Positions 1 to 58,821 of a stretch of 64,000 bases of DNA are shown in pieces. The notes under the pieces are model-generated. The model did not search any database. It saw nothing but the letters and a program-made list of their open reading frames with translations, and was not told the DNA's origin. Within the stretch, counting starts at the first letter, position 1, and the number at the start of each line of letters is the position of its first letter. The stretch is taken from NCBI GenBank assembly GCA_051294375.1, contig CM119270.1, forward strand, positions 12,558,497 through 12,622,496, in the 5' to 3' direction. Source of the stretch: Paraspadella gotoi (taxonomy: Eukaryota > Chaetognatha). Position numbers and translations under genes: made by a program.

Positions 1-599
1 GTGAATGTTTAAAATATAAGTCGGATAAATAGTAATGTCTGTAGTAATGTCTGTCGCCCAAAAAAACAATATTCGTAAGTTAAGGGCATGTTTGCTTGCT
101 GGTGCATATGACAAGCGTCTCAAAATAAGGACCTTTGGGTTAAACTTAATCTTGTCTTAATCGACTGAAAGTCAACACGGTAAGTCTTAGTCTAAAGGTT
201 GACTGGGAGTAGATTGAATAAAAAAAGAAGGAAAGTGGGTAAGTTCGTGACGCGGAATAATGTTGGACAACCTTGTAGATTGGAGGTGCTCAATGCGTTT
301 AACCTCGTAAATTCCTGAGCAAACTCCTATTTGCATATGCGACATTTCCATTGGAAAACATTTTCTGGAAACATCTTTCTAACACCTTTGAGACTCAGTA
401 ACTCATGTTTGTTTTCAATTTTAGTTTAATGTATAATTGTGTATACTAAACTATTAAATTCTCTCCAATCGACTCACTCAATATTGACATATAACTAACG
501 TATTGACTCAATACTAAACAAAAAAAAATCTCTCTTGACTTTCACAAAAGACCCGCGGTGAAAATTTAATTTCCTTCGCCGTGAGACTCAACTCGCTTT
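1..599. repeat. Direct repeat of 4462-5055
   Basis: Positions 1-599 match 4462-5055 base for base apart from scattered one-base indels. The counterpart is intron 16 of the SLCO gene. This copy is followed by a 100-N gap. No exon is present in it. Confidence 0.9.
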
Positions 600-699
600 N
601 NNNNNNNNNNNNNNNNNNNNNNNNNNNNNNNNNNNNNNNNNNNNNNNNNNNNNNNNNNNNNNNNNNNNNNNNNNNNNNNNNNNNNNNNNNNNNNNNNNN
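600..699. other. Assembly gap, 100 N
   Basis: A run of exactly 100 N, a conventional length for a gap of unknown size. It separates the direct repeat from the left palindrome arm. Confidence 0.99.
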
Positions 700-984
700 T
701 AAATATTTTTTAAAATGTAAATAAAATCGATAAAAGCATGCAGCAGAACGTCGCCCACACTTTGCAACAAAACTGTCACCGAGTTGATAGAGCGAACGGA
801 CCCGAGTGGCGATTCTGTCAAAAGAAGGAGATTGGCATTCTACACAAGGGAGGACAAAGACCCTTGTCAATATTTAAAAAGGCAGGGCAAAAGGGGGAAA
901 AAAGCGAAGCAATGGACTTTGAACTTTTTGAAGACGTTAGAAACAGGGCAGACATCGAAGGAAGAAGACGAATCCGAAGAAGAG

Positions 985-1370
985 AAAAGAAAAATCTAAA
1001 ATCGGGGAAAAGAGGAAAGGAGGAAGGGAAAAGGGAGGAGAATGGGAATGTGGGGAAAGGGAAAGGGAAAGTGAAGGAAGAAGGAAAGCGACAAAGACGG
1101 GGGAAAGGGAAGAAGAATGGAGAAAGGGAAAGGGGAAGGGAAGAAGGGAAAGGACAAAGACGGGGGCAAAAACGGCGAAGGGGAATGGGAAAGTGGAAAC
1201 GGAGAAAGGGAAGGAAGATGGGGAAAGCGACAAGCGGAGAAAAGCTGGCGAATGGAATGGGGAAATGGGCAAGAAAGAAGGGAAAGGACAAGGACGGAGA
1301 AAGGGGAATGGGAATGGGAAAGGGAAAGGGACAAAGAGAAACAGGAGACTGACGAAAAAGCGCATATAAA
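985..1370. repeat. Polypurine tract (GGGAAA-type)
   Basis: About 385 bases are almost purely A and G on the plus strand, with repeated GGGAAAGG units. The matching polypyrimidine tract is at about 19850-20190. The long open frames here are products of the low complexity, not genes. Confidence 0.9.
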
Positions 1371-1759
1371 AGATTGGGAGCGACGGGCTAAAGAATTTCG
1401 CGGGCGGAAAACCTTAAAAGTCTCCGGCGAAGCTCGAACAAGTCGCCGATCTCGCGATTTGTCTGCTTAACCGCGACAGCCCACCACTGCGGCGGCTGCA
1501 GACAGCTGCGGCGCACAGCGTCGCGCCACTGCCGGCCATACCACTGGCGGCTGGGAGTTGACCCCCGCGCCGCCATATAACAAAACAAAATGTTCGCGCG
1601 AGCGACGAAAAATGCAAATCTTCTTCCCGGAGGCCGGCGGGCGGCGGCGTCGGGCGCCGTCGGCGGAAAAGGGAAACAACCCCGACGCCTGCAACCTCGG
1701 CATGATGCAGCCAAAGATGCAATAAACGATTTCAAAGCAAAGAGCGTTCAGTCGAAATA

Positions 1760-2225
1760 AATAAAGAACAAAGGACGTAAACTCGGAATCCAACTTAGCC
1801 CAACGAGAAACTAGGATCTCAACTTTCAACGCAACAGAAACTCCCGAATCCAACCTTCAACCCAATAAGAAACTCGGAATCCCAACTTAACCAACAAGAA
1901 ACTCGGCAAATCCACAGCTTGAACACGACACGAAAACTCGGAATCCAAACCTTAACCCAACAGAACTCGAAGTCCAAACTTAAACCCAACCAGAACACTA
2001 GCGAATCCAAACTTAACAAATAGAAACTACGGAGATCCATTCTTAACCCAAAAGAAAAACTCGCGCTAATCCAAACCCTAACCATACAGAAACTCGCGAA
2101 TTCCAACCTTAAACCAACTAACAAAAACTCGAATCCAACTAACAAACATTGGAAACTCGGAACTCCAACTTAACCCAAGTAAGAATCGTACGAATCCAAC
2201 TTAACCAACAGAAACCTCCCAAACA
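1760..2225. repeat. Minisatellite, unit about 29 bases
   Basis: Around 16 degenerate copies of a unit containing AACTCGGAATCCAACTTAAC. The inverted counterpart at about 19190-19430 has fewer copies. Confidence 0.88.
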
Positions 2226-3145
2226 ACGAAAAAAAAAAAACAAAAAGACGCAAACATTTTTTTTTCTTAAATCAAATTCTCCAAAAGTTTTCGTCCACTC
2301 GGAAAAGAATACCAACGACCGCAAACTCAGAACTGACAACGCTCCGCCGGTCAGAGCAGATGACTTCGGCGGAGCAACCAAACTGCTTTTTTTCTGATTG
2401 CAACGCTTTCGCTGCGGCCGCCGAGTCGCGGAATTAAAAAAAAAAAAAACTGCGGCGCGGTCGTTTCAACCCCAAAGGATCACACTACTTTCGCCACGAG
2501 TCACTTATTTTTAACTGCGGGCCTTTACGTCTACCGGGCGAGCCATGCCACGGTGGCAAAAACAAAGAAAAGGTGAAAGAAAAAACCATCCCTCTACTCC
2601 GAAACATTGTCCTCTTCTCTCTTCCTTCCTTCCTCCTTCTAACCCTGAAGAAATAAGAAAACTCTCTTCGAAAAACCTCTGAGTCTAACACCTCAAAAAA
2701 AAGAGATAGAGAGAGAGATCGAGAGAGATGAGAGAGAGCGAGACGGAGAGACGATGAGACGAGAGAGAGAAGAGAGAGAAGATATCTGAAGATTCCATCA
2801 AGGCGGAAATTTACCTCTCAGCCTTCTCTCTTTCTCAGCACTCAAGAACTTCGATTAGTCCGACTTCGGTGCAAAGAATGTGAAACACAAGAAGGAAGAA
2901 AGAAATTTTCGTTATGCCCTGTCTGCTTGAAGAATGCCTCAATGTATCAACGTTCTCAAGAGTACCTTTAGACTTTTCCCTAGAAAAAAAAAAACTGTAT
3001 CGCTCTTCTTTCGTGTGACCTATCGTTCACCCGGACTCCTTAAAAACTCCGCCTCCTTGAGAGGCGTTTAGAAAAAAAAGACTTTCCTCCCTCCTTAGCT
3101 TTTTATAAAAACTCTTCCTGTCCAATGGCTCCCTGGTTCTAAACT

Positions 3146-3148
<3 letters not shown>

Positions 3149-3231
<83 letters not shown>
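3149..3231. repeat. (CT)n microsatellite
   Basis: About 40 uninterrupted CT units. The right palindrome arm has only short GA runs at the equivalent place (about 18230-18310), so the length differs between the arms. Confidence 0.95.
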
Positions 3232-3233
<2 letters not shown>

Positions 3234-3564
3234 ATTATCCCTCCAGGCACAAATTTTCTCAGCTATCGCTGATCACCTTAAAGATGCCTCATCCCTTAAA
3301 ATTCCCTCTTTCTTTCTTCTCTCTCTCTCTTTCTTTCTCATTTCTCTCCTTAAAATAACCTTCTCCTTTCTTAACCCTCTCTTTGAAAATAATTTCCTTT
3401 TTTTTCCTTATCCCGAAAAAATTTCACATTCCTATCACTCTCGTTAAAACAAGTCTACCCCCCTTTCTTTCGACTCTTTTAGATAAACCACCTTTGCTTT
3501 CTTTTTTTCTCCAAAAAAACCCTCTCTCCTCTTTCTTCACCTCTTCTCATTTTAAACCCCCCCC

Positions 3565-3776
3565 NNNNNNNNNNNNNNNNNNNNNNNNNNNNNNNNNNNN
3601 NNNNNNNNNNNNNNNNNNNNNNNNNNNNNNNNNNNNNNNNNNNNNNNNNNNNNNNNNNNNNNNNNNNNNNNNNNNNNNNNNNNNNNNNNNNNNNNNNNNN
3701 NNNNNNNNNNNNNNNNNNNNNNNNNNNNNNNNNNNNNNNNNNNNNNNNNNNNNNNNNNNNNNNNNNNNNNNNNNNN
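3565..3776. other. Assembly gap, 212 N
   Basis: The gap lies in a pyrimidine-rich stretch. The other palindrome arm is continuous over the equivalent part (about 17690-17900). Confidence 0.99.
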
Positions 3777-4051
3777 ACTCTCCTTCCTTTAAATAAATAC
3801 AACTCCATCCCCCTTCTTTCACTCTTCTTGCACTCTTCTTTCACCTTTCTTTCTTTCTTTCACTCACCTTCTCTCTCCTTCTCCCTCCCTTCCTTTCCCT
3901 TTCCCTCACCCTCAAACTCCTTTAAAAAAAACCTCTCTCACTCTATCCCGTCTTTCCTTTCTTCCCAATTTAAATTTCTTCTCTCCCCGACTCCCTCTCC
4001 CTCTCTCTCTCCCTCTCTCCCCCTACCAAACTTCTCTTGAAAAAAAGAAAC

Positions 4052-51188
<47,137 letters not shown>

Positions 51189-51281
51189 CACCTTTATTAA
51201 ATATAATTATGATCACACAGAAAAGCTGTTGCCATTCCCCAATGTGAGGTTAAAAATAAGTGTTCATTTGTTCTCGTTTAG

Positions 51282-51429
51282 GCCAGATGGCACTGTGGTA
51301 TTCAAAGTGAAAGTGGATCGGGAAACAAAAAGCAAAGGCTTTAAATTTTTAACCTTTATTAATTTCGAATCACGACGATTTATCTTCTGGAACTCTCACG
51401 GTACTTTTGGCTTTTGGGTATTTCAATAA
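51282..51429 (+). CDS. Possible terminal exon of an unrecognised plus-strand gene
   Basis: The acceptor TTCTCGTTTAG|G is followed by 49 open codons beginning PDGTVVFKVKVDRETKSKG and ending GTFGFWVFQ, then TAA. An AATAAA overlaps the stop (51425-51430). It lies just 5' of the SLCO gene on the other strand. A similar sequence is kept at about 34975-35120. I do not recognise it, and it could be chance. Confidence 0.35.
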
Positions 51430-51574
51430 ATACATACTATATAAAAACATAAAAAAATAAACAGAATACCGGGTACGGAGCTATTTCGCTCCTAAGGCCG
51501 GCTTTTTTAGTTTAAAATTAATTTTGAGGAATTCAATAATAAGACTCTGTGGCGAATCCGAAATTCGCCTCCCG

Positions 51575-51667
51575 TCAAGCTTTGGCGAAAATGAGCTCGT
51601 CCCATTGACTTGGGAGTGAGTAAGTGCCGTGTTCAATCTCCTCGCGGTCATTCCGGTTAAAGTGTGA
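51575..51667 (-). CDS. Possible C-terminal exon fragment of an upstream minus-strand gene
   Basis: Thirty open codons read NRNDREEIEHGTYSLPSQ and WDELIFAKA before TGA. After a frame change, the sequence before it (to about 51787) reads ITPYHWRVYVDTIT. The mixed hydrophilic composition looks protein-like, and copy A keeps it. Family unknown. Confidence 0.35.
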   Translation of the reverse strand, partial: SHFNRNDREEIEHGTYSLPSQWDELIFAKA

Positions 51668-51789
51668 TGGTGTCGACATAAACACGCCAGTGATAAGGGG
51701 TGATCATTGCCGGACCAAAGCCCAGTGCGCCAGATGTCGGGAGATGCCTCTCACCATGGGTATCACACATGTCCTCCCGTTGCCATAAC

Positions 51790-54700
51790 TCATTATATTG
51801 CTAAAGAATTCCGATCTTTTTACATTCGTTTATATGTTAATATCGTGTTTGTTATTAATAAAAAAAATAAAATTAAAGGTTAATTTTCTTCCTCTCTTTT
51901 TCCCTCTCTCTCTTTCTCTCTCTCTCTTAATCATCTCTCTCTCTCTTTCTCAAGCAGCACTATCGCTTAATATTAGCCTATCAATGTGTTGCATCTCCAA
52001 ACCATAGACTAAATAGACTTTTTCCGGTTTTTCCGGTCGCACATTATAATTCGAATCAGTCAGCTTTTTACATTAGCGCAGTTTTTTTTACCACCTATGT
52101 CCTTCACCAAAATTTTCTTTCATGCTTCTTAACTGAAATACTCTTTAAATGCTAATTTAAGTATTTTTACTTTTCTTATAAAAATTCGTTACGGGCCAAA
52201 CATCAGACGCTCGTCCGCGTTAGCATGAGAATAAGCGACAATTCTCACAATTATTTTTTGTTAAATAATATAAAATAGAATTAATAATATACGGAGAGAT
52301 ATATATATGTGAAATTTCCTTCGATTTCACGCTAGCAAAATCTGGCGTTCAAGGCGTCGCCCGTCCCTTGCAAGTTTGACGAGGGTAAAAAACGAAGAAA
52401 ATATTTACAAACAATTTATTGTCACATAAAATACCCGTAAAACTCAAGTTGAGGACGTTTACAGAAAGTCAAAAAACAAACTAAAGGTTGCTCAGAAGTC
52501 TCCCCCAAATTTTGGCGAGACAGACAGACAGACCATAAAGATATTGACGTATCAAGAGAGAGGGAAGGCGAGACATAATATTTATCAATATATATGGATA
52601 TGAGGTTGAATTAAAACATTCGGATATTATTTACCTGTTATTTTATTTGTGATTAAGTTTTAAAAAATTATCATATATTTTTAAATAGTATTTAATATTT
52701 ATTTTTATTACAATTTTATATATTTTTTTAAAATTATATTTAAGTTCTAATAGATAGAACTGCATTTTGAGAATATATTTGTATCTATATCTTTAATGAA
52801 AAAATATGATTGAAAGATATTTTGTTATCTCGCGTCGGGTCTGTCTTTTTTAGTCATTTGAGTTGACCCTTATCTTTTCACCGTTCTAATCGCTTTCTCG
52901 TGGCTTTCTTTCGGCCGAAAACCTCGTCACTTGTTATTCGAACGCGTTATTAATCTGACGGTGTGCCATCCTGGTTTTTTCGACTTAACTTTTAGTTCCT
53001 CCCAATATTTTTGGAACACGATCATTTTGGAACGTTACATTTTGATTTAGTTGGGTTTCAACAAAGTAAGTTAAGCATCGAGCAGTTCGTAAACCGTTTC
53101 TCCCAAGACTTCAAACTCTCTCTTTCTCTCTCTCTCTTTGTATGAAATTGGTACATATATATATATATTAGGCCGGAACAGGTTGAAAACTAGAAGTTCT
53201 CTCAAATAAATAATGGTTAAGTGACTGTTAGAGAATATGAAAATGAATATAATTTTTAATATTTATCTTATTAATTAGCGCTCGGAAGCATTTAAAATTG
53301 ATTTAGTAATAGAAGGAAAAAATGATTTTTTTTTTAGAGAACTAGAAGTTATAAAAAGTGTTCAATTTTGCCCCGCCTTAATATATAAGTCAGGGCCGAC
53401 TGATTGGTTCCAAGATTGATCTGCGAGTCCTCTGTTTTTTTTTTTCCGAAGTTTTTTCGTAACATAATCACTTGGGTTCCAATTTTAACCACGTAAAATT
53501 AGTTTATCATTGATTATTACAATTAACCAAGTACATATCTACGATATGTATATATAGAGAAAAGTTTGAAATGAATTCGACAACGATTTATTTGAAACAA
53601 TAATAACGTTGAAGGCTTGAAGAGCCGAAACATATCCGTTATTATTGTTTCAAATAAATCGTTGTCGAATTCATTTCAAACTTTTCTCTAAACCTCAACC
53701 ACAACGAAACAAAAGGATTATAATGTCTGATAATTTTGTATAAACATTAATGCGGAAAAAAAAACTATTTTTTAAATTTTTTTTCGGGTTAAAAAAAATT
53801 TAAAGAATATTTACGTATTTGATATTATTTTACAATATACAAAGTCAATAACCTCGACCTCTAAAGGAAAACGTACAATGGCGCCGCAAAGAAGAATTTT
53901 GACGCTGCTCTTGGTCTCGCTACTTGCCTTTAGGGCTGAGAGTCTCAAATGCTGGGGACAAAGTTTTAAGGAACTAAAACATTGCTCGGTAAAGGAATTG
54001 TTAAATAAAATATAGAAAAAAAATTAAGAAAGAAAATCTAGGATTTGTTTTCAGACTTCGGGCATGGGAGAGGTCGATACAACAACCTGCTCAACTATAA
54101 CATGTCCGAGTTCAAAGGTAATGGAATTTTTCTCGAGACTCTTGACCTTACCAACTAAGCTGGTAAAATTCTTCCAAAAAAATATTCGATATTCAAAGGA
54201 AAACGTCGACTCTAGTATTGTGCCAGTTACATGGTGACAATTTTACAAGCGCCGGTACAATAACGCTGTCCTTTGCAAAGCCATGAAGATTTTTTCAATG
54301 TTAAATATGAAATAGAAAGTAAAAACCAAAACTATTTATATATGCAAATCTTATCAGAATCGACTTTGAAATGCCTCAGCAATGATAGCTGGATTTGAAA
54401 ATTGTCTCTGATTTTTAAACTCACTTTTTTTTTATTCGATTTTTTTCTCTTACTTTCAGTAAGTTTTCTGAATAAATTTGAAATAGAAAAATAATAAAAA
54501 TATTATCTTCAGAAAGCCCTTTCAAATCTAAAGAGAATGACGTACTTACGAATACTGTAGTATAAAATTTAACCGGCCCAGCTTTAATTTAATTAATCTT
54601 TTCAAAAATCAATAGCTGGAGGGTAAATTTAATATTTTTATCAAATTGTGATGGGCTATCTTAAATATTTTTTCTCAGGCTCTTTCATGATACTTATATA
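51790..54700. other. AT-rich 5' flank of the SLCO gene without recognised genes
   Basis: Mostly AT-rich DNA with short CT runs (51890-51950) and a TATA-like alternation (53150-53170). ORFs are short. Promoter elements cannot be assigned with confidence. Confidence 0.5.
53556..53690. repeat. Perfect-arm hairpin repeat
   Basis: Arms starting AGAGAAAAGTTTGAAATGAA pair with the end of the element, and the centre carries GGCTTGAAGAGCCGAAAC. It is related in loop sequence to the hairpin at 36940-37172. Present in both copies A and B. Confidence 0.85.
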
Positions 54701-54712
54701 AATAATAATATT

Positions 54713-55237
54713 TTATGAAATTGGTACAACCAATATAAAAATTATCCATTCATTTAATAAATAAGCTATCTTGCCCCTGACTTTGGACAGGCTTTGGTGG
54801 TTTAAGGCCTCCATCACTCTTACAAGATAATTACATAGCAGGTGCCTGCAAGCTTTCAATCAAGACTCTCTCGCAGTCCCGTTTATTCACTCCCAGAGTA
54901 CCTGGCTTCCCTATCAATGAAGTGGAAAATATTTCAAAGAATGTTTCAATTGTATGAAAAGACCACTCCCTTAAGTATTAGATCGGGGAATACTTATTGT
55001 ACTCCGCACTAGCATCAAAATACAAGGAGCTGAATTTTATGAAATTGGTACAACCAATATAAAAATTATTAATTCATTTAATAAATAAGCTATCTTGCCC
55101 CTGACTTTGGACAGACTTTGGTGGTTTAAGGCCTCCATCACTCGTACAAGATAATTACATAGCAGGTCCCTGCAAGCTTTCAATCAAGACTCTCTCGCAA
55201 TCCCGTTTATTCACTCCCAGAGTACCTGGCTTCCCTA
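54713..55237. repeat. Tandem pair of about 326-base repeats
   Basis: The segment from GAAATTGGTACAACCAATAT through CCCAGAGTACCTGGCTTCCC occurs at 54718-54910 and again at about 55041-55234. Copy A has the same arrangement at about 38650-39185. Confidence 0.88.
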
Positions 55238-55640
55238 ATAATTTAAATAGGTCATATATTTTACAAAAAGATTTAAAATTTTAGATAATTCACTTTTGAC
55301 TCTCATAATTGAACCATGGCTGGGCAGCTTAATTTTTATGTAGAGCTTTCGTAAGTATATCATTCTCTTCATATTTTTAAGGGATTTCTGAAGATATTAA
55401 TATTGTTAATATCTTAATAAATACTTTGTTTAAAAAAGTGGTAAAAGTAAAAAAAAATCGAATTTAAAAACAGTGAGCTGGAAAATGAAACCCGATTTTA
55501 AAAGCCGGCACTTTTTTTCATCGATGCCCCCTTTCTGCGGCTCCTGAAGCAGCTGACTAAAACACACGCACAAAACTGTCTCTTTTGCTACTTCCATCGT
55601 CGCTTTATGAGTCACTCCCTTCGTTGTCGCTCTCACCGTC

Positions 55641-56443
55641 GCAACTGCTTCCTCCATCGTTCAAATTATCATTTCTGTTAATCTCGATCCTGACCGATGA
55701 GTCACCAAGCAAGACAGAATTTCTTTTTGTAAAAGTAGCGAAAGGAAAGACAACCCTATTCCCTAACCTTAATCCCTAACCTTAATCCCTAACCCTAATC
55801 CCTAACCCTATCCCTTAATCTAACCTTATCCCTAACCGAAACCCTAAACTATTAATACATTGTTAAAATTATCGTCGTTTTTGTCGATCCCGATCTTGAC
55901 TGAGTCATCCAGCCAGAGAAAGAGAGAGAGTGAGCAAGAGAGATTCGCTGCTTCGTTATACGGCAAGGGGGCAATAAAGAGAATTTCGTCCTAAAAACAA
56001 GTTTGAGCAAACAATGTTGCATCTGCCTATGATAATTTAGCAGTCATCAGTTAAACAGATAATAATCATGATTTTTTTTTATGATCTCTAAGTCAATCAA
56101 TAAGTCAAAGGGCGAAATGCTTTTCGTTGCCCCCTTGCCTTATGACGGAGCAGCGAATCTCTCTTGCTCTCTCTCTCTTTCTCTCTCTGGCTGTATGACT
56201 CAATCAAGATCAGGATCAACAAAAACTACAATAATTTGAACGATGTATTAATTGTTTAGGGTTTCGGTTAGGTATACGGTTAGATTAGGGGATAGAAATT
56301 AGGGTTAGGGGTCAGGGTTAGGGATTAAGGTTAGGGATTAAGGTTAGGGAATAGGGTTGTCTTTCCCTTCACTACTTTTACTCATCAGTCAGGAGGAGAT
56401 CGACAGAAACGACGACGATAAATTGAACGATGGAGGAAGCAGT
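55641..56443. mobile_element. Foldback element with telomere-like arrays in both arms
   Basis: The arms 55641-55991 and 56107-56443 are inverted repeats around a 115-base centre. Each arm holds a degenerate CCCTAA/TTAGGG array (55756-55850 and about 56257-56356) next to the anchor AAAGACAACCCTATTCCCTA, then a GAGAGA block and GGCAAGGGGGCAA. No coding capacity is evident. Confidence 0.88.
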
Positions 56444-56486
56444 TTTGACATTGTTTGCTCAAAGTTGTTAATTATGATAACGTTTT

Positions 56487-56517
56487 TAGTCGGATCTGCT
56501 TATCAGCAGATTCCGAC
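56487..56517. other. Short near-perfect palindrome
   Basis: AGTCGGATCTGCTTATCAGC followed by AGATTCCGACT folds back on itself with one mismatch or bulge. It lies between the foldback element and the CCGT satellite. Purpose unknown. Confidence 0.6.
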
Positions 56518-56615
56518 TCTATTATTCACTTAGTCGGTCCGTCGGTCCCACCCCAAAATCTTGTCGGTAAATCATTATTATCGAATTATGATAAATTATG
56601 CAAAAAAAAAAGATG

Positions 56616-56680
56616 TCCGCCCGTCCGTCCATCCGTACGTCTGTACGTCTGTCCGTCCATCCGTCTGTCCGTCCCACCTT
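56616..56680. repeat. CCGT-type tetranucleotide satellite
   Basis: Degenerate CCGT/CTGT/CCAT units over about 65 bases. Confidence 0.85.
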
Positions 56681-56911
56681 AGCAAAAAAAACTCTATTTA
56701 CTCGTGATTGGATGGATGCATTGGAATGAAATTTTGTGTGTGGGTAGGGAGGTGTGTGATCGAGCTGTATATGAAGTTTCGATGGAATCGTGCGAGTGAA
56801 AATGAAAATGGAAATGAAAATGAAAATGGAAAAAAACAGAAAAATCTATTTCACTATTTTATTATTCTTCTTTTTCTTTTTATATTAAATGTAAATTCAA
56901 GTTGTATTAAT

Positions 56912-57115
56912 TACTTAAATAATTAATTAGTCAATTAGTCAATTAATTAATCAATAATTAATTAATCAGTCAATTAATCAATAAATTGATTATTCAATCG
57001 ATCAATTTTTTTATCTATTAATTAATTATTCAATCAATAAATTTAATTATAAATTGATTAATTATTTAATCGGTCAATCAATCAATCAATCAATCAAGTA
57101 AGTCAATCATAATCG
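56912..57115. repeat. AATT/AATC-rich tetranucleotide tract
   Basis: About 200 bases of drifting TTAA, AATC and AATT tetramers, ending in a purer run of CAAT units near 57077-57100. Confidence 0.85.
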
Positions 57116-57281
57116 GCATTATTGTCATCATTGCCATCATTGTCGTCGTTGCTTTTAACGTGGTCAGTGACGAAAAGACCTAAAAACAAACATTAATTAA
57201 TTAATTAACTTAAATTAATTAATTAATTTCCGCTAATTATCGTGGGCAGATCCGTCATTGTTTGCTCAAACTTATTAACAG

Positions 57282-57399
57282 TATAAATGCGCTCGAACGG
57301 TGACATCCGTTCCACAAATAACTACAACCGCATTAACGGGCTGCATACGGTCGGATAGTTTGAAATGCGTTGAATTTAAAGACAAAGCTGGAGAACTAG
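57282..57399 (+). CDS. Ly6/uPAR-type protein, penultimate exon
   Basis: The acceptor CTTATTAACAG|TAT is followed by YKCARTVTSVPQITTTALTG and CIRSDSLKCVEFKDKAGEL. The donor GAACTAG|GTATTT leaves one base. The three cysteines and their spacing fit the second half of a three-finger (Ly6/PLAUR) domain, the fold of secreted or GPI-anchored toxin-like receptors and Quiver/Sleepless-type channel modulators. The exon joins the next one in phase as a Glu codon. The signal-peptide exon was not found in the 1.6 kb upstream, which is mostly repeats. Confidence 0.75.
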
Positions 57400-57533
57400 G
57401 TATTTACCCGAGTTTAACAGTCTGGAAAAGTTCTTTTTATTAATGCTAACTTTCTACAATATCATTCAAACGGAACGCAATATTTTAATTTACGCTTTAA
57501 TACGCATATAGTAAGTGAACTCTTTCTTCACAG

Positions 57534-57652
57534 AGTCTAAAACGTGTTTCTGTGATGACAAGGATTATTGCAATGGCTCCTCCAACGCTGCAGCTTCTTT
57601 CTTTCTCATCATCGTCGGTTTCGTCGTCAGCGTATACACGATCAGAGCATAA
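57534..57652 (+). CDS. Ly6/uPAR-type protein, last exon with GPI-anchor signal
   Basis: The acceptor TTCTTCACAG|AG is followed by SKTCFCDDKDYCNGSSNAA, then the hydrophobic ASFFLIIVGFVVSVYTIRA and TAA. C-x-C-x(4)-Y-C-N is the diagnostic end of Ly6 domains. NGS is also a glycosylation sequon, and SSNA is a plausible GPI attachment region before the hydrophobic tail. The product is predicted to sit on the outer face of the plasma membrane. The intron to the previous exon is 134 bases. Confidence 0.85.
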
Positions 57653-58221
57653 AGCGAATCCGCTGAAAGAACTTAAAATCTAAAAATAACTCTTGACTAA
57701 CTATCAACCACGCACTATAATCAATTGACTCCGATTTATCTTCATTGGTTTTACTCGTTTCTTCAGGAGAATGGGGGAATTTAAAACACTCCAATTTTTT
57801 ATTGTATCAAAAAAATTCTTAATTCAAAAATAAAAATTAATGTTGAATCAATATCATTGTTTTGAAATTTTTACACAAGTATTATTTGTGAATGCACCAA
57901 ATTAAAAATATTTTATTTTCACTCAAAAGATTTAAATTTTTACTTAATAGTTAGCAGATACCAAAACGTAGTAAGGCGGGCCAGAATTTAACAGCTTTTC
58001 CAATTTAATACTTTCTACGATACAATTATTTCGTCCTCCTACTAGTACTGAATTGATTTATAATATTAAATTTTAAAATAATTCATTATATTTGAGTGAT
58101 TCGTTCCCGAATTCTTCCAGGCTCCGGACTCGGATGGAATATGATCCTCAATTAAGGCCACAAGAACTATATCATTATAAACTATTTTATATTAGAAGAT
58201 TAAATTAAACTAAATCAAAAC

Positions 58222-58296
58222 AGGAAGGATCGAGATTCGATCCTGGAACCTTCTCCACCATGAGTGAATGATTTGTAACAATCACCATTATGATTT
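58222..58296 (-). repeat. Possible tRNA-derived SINE head
   Basis: On the minus strand an A-box-like TAATGGTGATTG is followed about 35 bases later by a B-box-like GGATCGAATCTC. Cloverleaf pairing is poor, so it is not an active tRNA gene. Confidence 0.3.
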
Positions 58297-58665
58297 ATAA
58301 CATGTAGATATTCCAATTTATTATTGTCATTGTTATAGCCTGTTAAATAACTATTCTAAAACAAGTGAACAAAGGAAACACTTATAGATCAGTAGCTCTA
58401 ACTAGTGATAACAATTCTACTTTGTTAAGTGAAACTTTTCACTATGTTTACTCAATCATCAAAGAAACTTATTGTCATGGAGTCACTGCTTAACAAAAGA
58501 TTATTATTAATGCTTGTTATTGTAATATTAGTATTTGCTTGCTATTGCTTGTGTTTTGCCTTTTATATGCATATAGAATATCTATATGCTTTGATTATTT
58601 TATTAAGGTATTGTTTTTAATAAAGAACAAAACAAGCTTTGTTCAAGACTTTTATTAAGCTTTAA

Positions 58666-58821
58666 AGCAAGCTAGAAACTCGCAACAAAGACGCCGATCC
58701 GACGACGCCGTCCTACAACGCCTCTGTCTCTGATCAAGTGGCGTCTATGTGCGTGGTGAACTATTTCCGTCTCGACGCCAATTCCGAGAATCGACCCGTT
58801 CACCACATATTTACACATTGA
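58666..58821 (+). CDS. Possible exon, unrecognised
   Basis: Open from a stop at 58663 to TGA at 58819-58821, with GC-rich third positions unlike the AT-rich surroundings. It reads RNKDADPTTPSYNASVSDQ and then MCVVNYFRLDANSENRP. The minus strand is also open. No family is recognised, and the acceptor would be AAAG or CAAG. Confidence 0.3.
   Translation, partial: SKLETRNKDADPTTPSYNASVSDQVASMCVVNYFRLDANSENRPVHHIFTH

Noticed and set aside
738-1352. Plus-strand ORF of 204 codons, and opposing long frames
   Set aside because: The region is a GGGAAA-type polypurine tract. Long frames on both strands with Lys/Arg/Gly/Glu or Phe/Pro/Ser composition are expected by chance.
55756-55850. Chromosome end or interstitial telomere
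   Set aside because: The array is short, degenerate and mirrored at 56257-56356 within a foldback element, with ordinary genes beyond.
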